This document shows positions 62,690-64,000 of a stretch of 64,000 nt of DNA, one piece after another. How positions within the stretch are numbered: position 1 is the first letter of the stretch; each line of letters opens with the position of its first letter. The stretch is taken from assembly GCF_001543895.1 (NCBI RefSeq), contig NZ_JYIJ01000013.1, positions 232,608 to 296,607 on the forward strand, given 5' to 3'. Under the pieces are notes generated by a model. That model was not told the origin of the DNA. It saw only the letters and a list, made by a program, of their open reading frames with translations, and ran no database searches. A program made the translations under genes and the position numbers. Source of the stretch: Carbonactinospora thermoautotrophica (GTDB lineage: Bacteria > Actinomycetota > Actinomycetes > Streptomycetales > Carbonactinosporaceae).

Positions 62690-63069
62690 CTAACCGTTTT
62701 CCGGTTAGGGGCGTCCCGGCCGCCCGGGCGGTAGTGGTAGCCGACCACACGGCCGTTCTTGATCTCGCCTTCGAGGATGTGGTCGATCACGTGGGAAGGG
62801 ATGTCCCCCTTGGGTCGCCGTCCCCGGCGGGCCGCGCCTCCGCCCCCGCCGGACAGCATGGCCATGATGTTGGGACCGCCGCCCCCGGTTTCGACGTGGG
62901 TGAGGTCGTCGAGCCGGCGGGCCAAGGCACCGGCGGGCGCGTCCCCCGCCAGGGCCAGGGGTGGGCCGCCCAGGTCCTGCAGGGAGGCGCGCAGGTTGTC
63001 GGCGAAGTCCTCCAGGTGCCGGCGCGGCTCGCGGAGGATGGCCTCGATGTACCCCTCTGTGTTTGTCAT
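62690..63069 (-). pseudogene. Polymorphic toxin, pre-toxin and EndoU N-terminal fragment
   Basis: Minus-strand codons from 63069 read EAILREPRRHLEDFADNLRA, GDAPAGALARRLDDLTHVE and NIMAMLSG, nearly the same as the pre-toxin region of the intact toxin at 56968-58092. They then switch to DIPSHVIDHILEGEIKNGR, VVGYHYRPGG and APNRKTV, the first half of an EndoU domain. The upstream (N-terminal) secretion region is missing where the IS110 relic begins, and the C-terminus is cut by IS1380. So the gene is dead at both ends. Confidence 0.8.
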
Positions 63070-63078
63070 GCCGCGGAA

Positions 63079-63830
63079 GGCAGCGTTCTTGCCGTAATAC
63101 GGCGTCGTCGTTCGCCGCTGGCGACCTCAATGGGGGCCACGCCGGCGTAGCCGGCGAGCGCTGCCGCGGTGGGGAAGCGGGTCGCGGCGCCGACCCGGCC
63201 GAGGATGCGGGCGGCGAGCACCGGGCCGACGCCGTCGACCTTGAGCAGGCGGCTGCCGTGCTCGGCCGGTGTCGCGCTCATCCGCTTGGCGACCCGCGCC
63301 AGGTGAGCGTCCAGACCGCGGATCTCGCTGACCAGGTCGCGCAGCAGCGCGTGCAACTGGTTGACCAACCGGGTGCGCGCGGCGGCGAGGTTCGCCCGGC
63401 GCTCCTCCAGCAGACTCAGCACCGTGGACAGGTCCTCGGCGCCACGGGACTGGCGTCCCCGTGCAGCGCAGCAACACGTGCCGCAGCGGCGGCGTCGATG
63501 ACGTCGGTCTTGCGCCGTCCATCGCGGGACAGTTCGCGCACCCGTGCCGTGGCAGTCGAGGGGACATCGACACCGGTCTCGCCGCGGGCCACCAGCCACC
63601 GCGCGAGGTGCCGGCCCAGCCCGCGGGTGTTCTCCACCGCCCAGCGCCGCTGAGGAAAGCGGCCTGCCCAGCGCGGCAAGGATCGATAGCCGGCCAGGGT
63701 CGACTCGATCCGCAACGACCCAGCCGGTCGCTGCGTGGCGTCCTCGACCGCGGTCGCGGTGTGGGTGCGCTGGCGCGGGTCGATCCCGATCGTGATCCCC
63801 GCGGTCGTCCTCCGTCTCCTCGAACAGCAC
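63079..63830 (-). pseudogene. IS110-family transposase remnant
   Basis: Codons in one frame read TIGIDPRQRTHTATAVED, RRWAVENTRGLGRHLARWLVA and RKTDVIDAAAAARVA, the DEDD N-terminal domain. After a frame change near 63455 they continue AEDLSTVLSLLEERRANLAAARTRLVNQLHALL and LLKVDGVGPVLAARILGRVGAATRFPTAAALAGYAGVAP, the transposase_20 domain. The C-terminal serine motif and tail are missing beyond GERRRR, where the toxin fragment begins. The start is also not intact. No ends were identified. Confidence 0.75.
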
Positions 63831-64000
63831 GAGAGACCGCGGACGACACGCCGACTCGCGGTATCCGGCGACGATCACGCCTCTGGTGCGTCAGACTGCG
63901 GCCGGACACCGGACGGGCGACACATGTCGGCGACGGCCGAATCTGGGTTCTGGCCCATATTTCGTGATGAAGTTGGCCCTTGCTGTCAGGTGGCGTGGAG

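Noticed and set aside
63831..64000. A gene at the right edge of the window
   Set aside because: The last 170 bases hold no frame with a start, ribosome site or recognisable motif.

Overview
The window is chromosomal DNA of a high-GC actinomycete. The block ppc, pth, rplY, prs, glmU, tRNA-Gln, then ABC-F, ispE, rsmA, rpf (DUF348/G5/Rpf), tatD, metG, rsmI, pmt is a typical actinobacterial housekeeping order. GTG starts, four-base stop/start overlaps and strong Shine-Dalgarno (SD) sequences are common. A desaturase with a TetR gene, a Tat lipoprotein and a bacterial proteasome activator (Bpa) fit as well. I cannot name the genus. Homologies are judged by eye against remembered families; no search was run.

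Layout. 1-1.5 kb: tandem near-identical lipoprotein genes. 1.6-8.6 kb: housekeeping genes. 8.6-9.4 kb: a broken HTH gene. 9.7-13.2 kb: desaturase/TetR, VOC protein, trans-aconitate methyltransferase and MarR. 13.2-20.8 kb: housekeeping genes. 20.8-23.2 kb: a small element bounded by perfect 58-bp direct repeats, holding a dense GGAACTT/AAGTTCC array. 23.5-28.4 kb: rsmI, pmt and a LuxR-type ATPase regulator.

28.6-47.9 kb is the most interesting part: a cluster that appears to encode coenzyme M (CoM)-dependent alkene/epoxide metabolism. On the minus strand lie a four-component soluble diiron alkene monooxygenase (beta, coupling protein, alpha, reductase, the etnABCD/amoABCD order), a phytanoyl-CoA-dioxygenase-like protein, SnoaL-like proteins, and three MetE-like epoxyalkane:CoM transferases (one frameshifted) plus a relic of a fourth. 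On the plus strand are an SDR dehydrogenase resembling R-2-hydroxypropyl-CoM dehydrogenase, an acyl-CoA ligase and a lone MEDS-domain protein. A minus-strand operon then joins 2-ketopropyl-CoM oxidoreductase/carboxylase to a sulfonate/taurine-type ABC importer. Together these can convert alkene to epoxide, hydroxyalkyl-CoM, ketoalkyl-CoM and finally a beta-ketoacid with CoM release. No CoM biosynthesis gene is visible, so the importer is a candidate source of CoM or a precursor. Large perfect hairpins lie between several units of the cluster.

48-55.7 kb: a proteostasis neighbourhood (Bpa, Clp-fold serine protease, Hsp20) and small regulatory genes. 55.8-63.8 kb: a polymorphic-toxin region in which a WXG100-like protein, a toxin with a CdiA-type nuclease tip and its presumed immunity protein sit beside a duplicated regulator/immunity block. 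In the second copy an EndoU toxin gene has been cut by an IS1380-family element (12-bp inverted repeats, 4-bp target duplication) and abuts a decayed IS110 transposase. Several single-base frameshifts (9 kb, 39.3 kb, 63.4 kb) mean either real decay or residual indel errors in the assembly.
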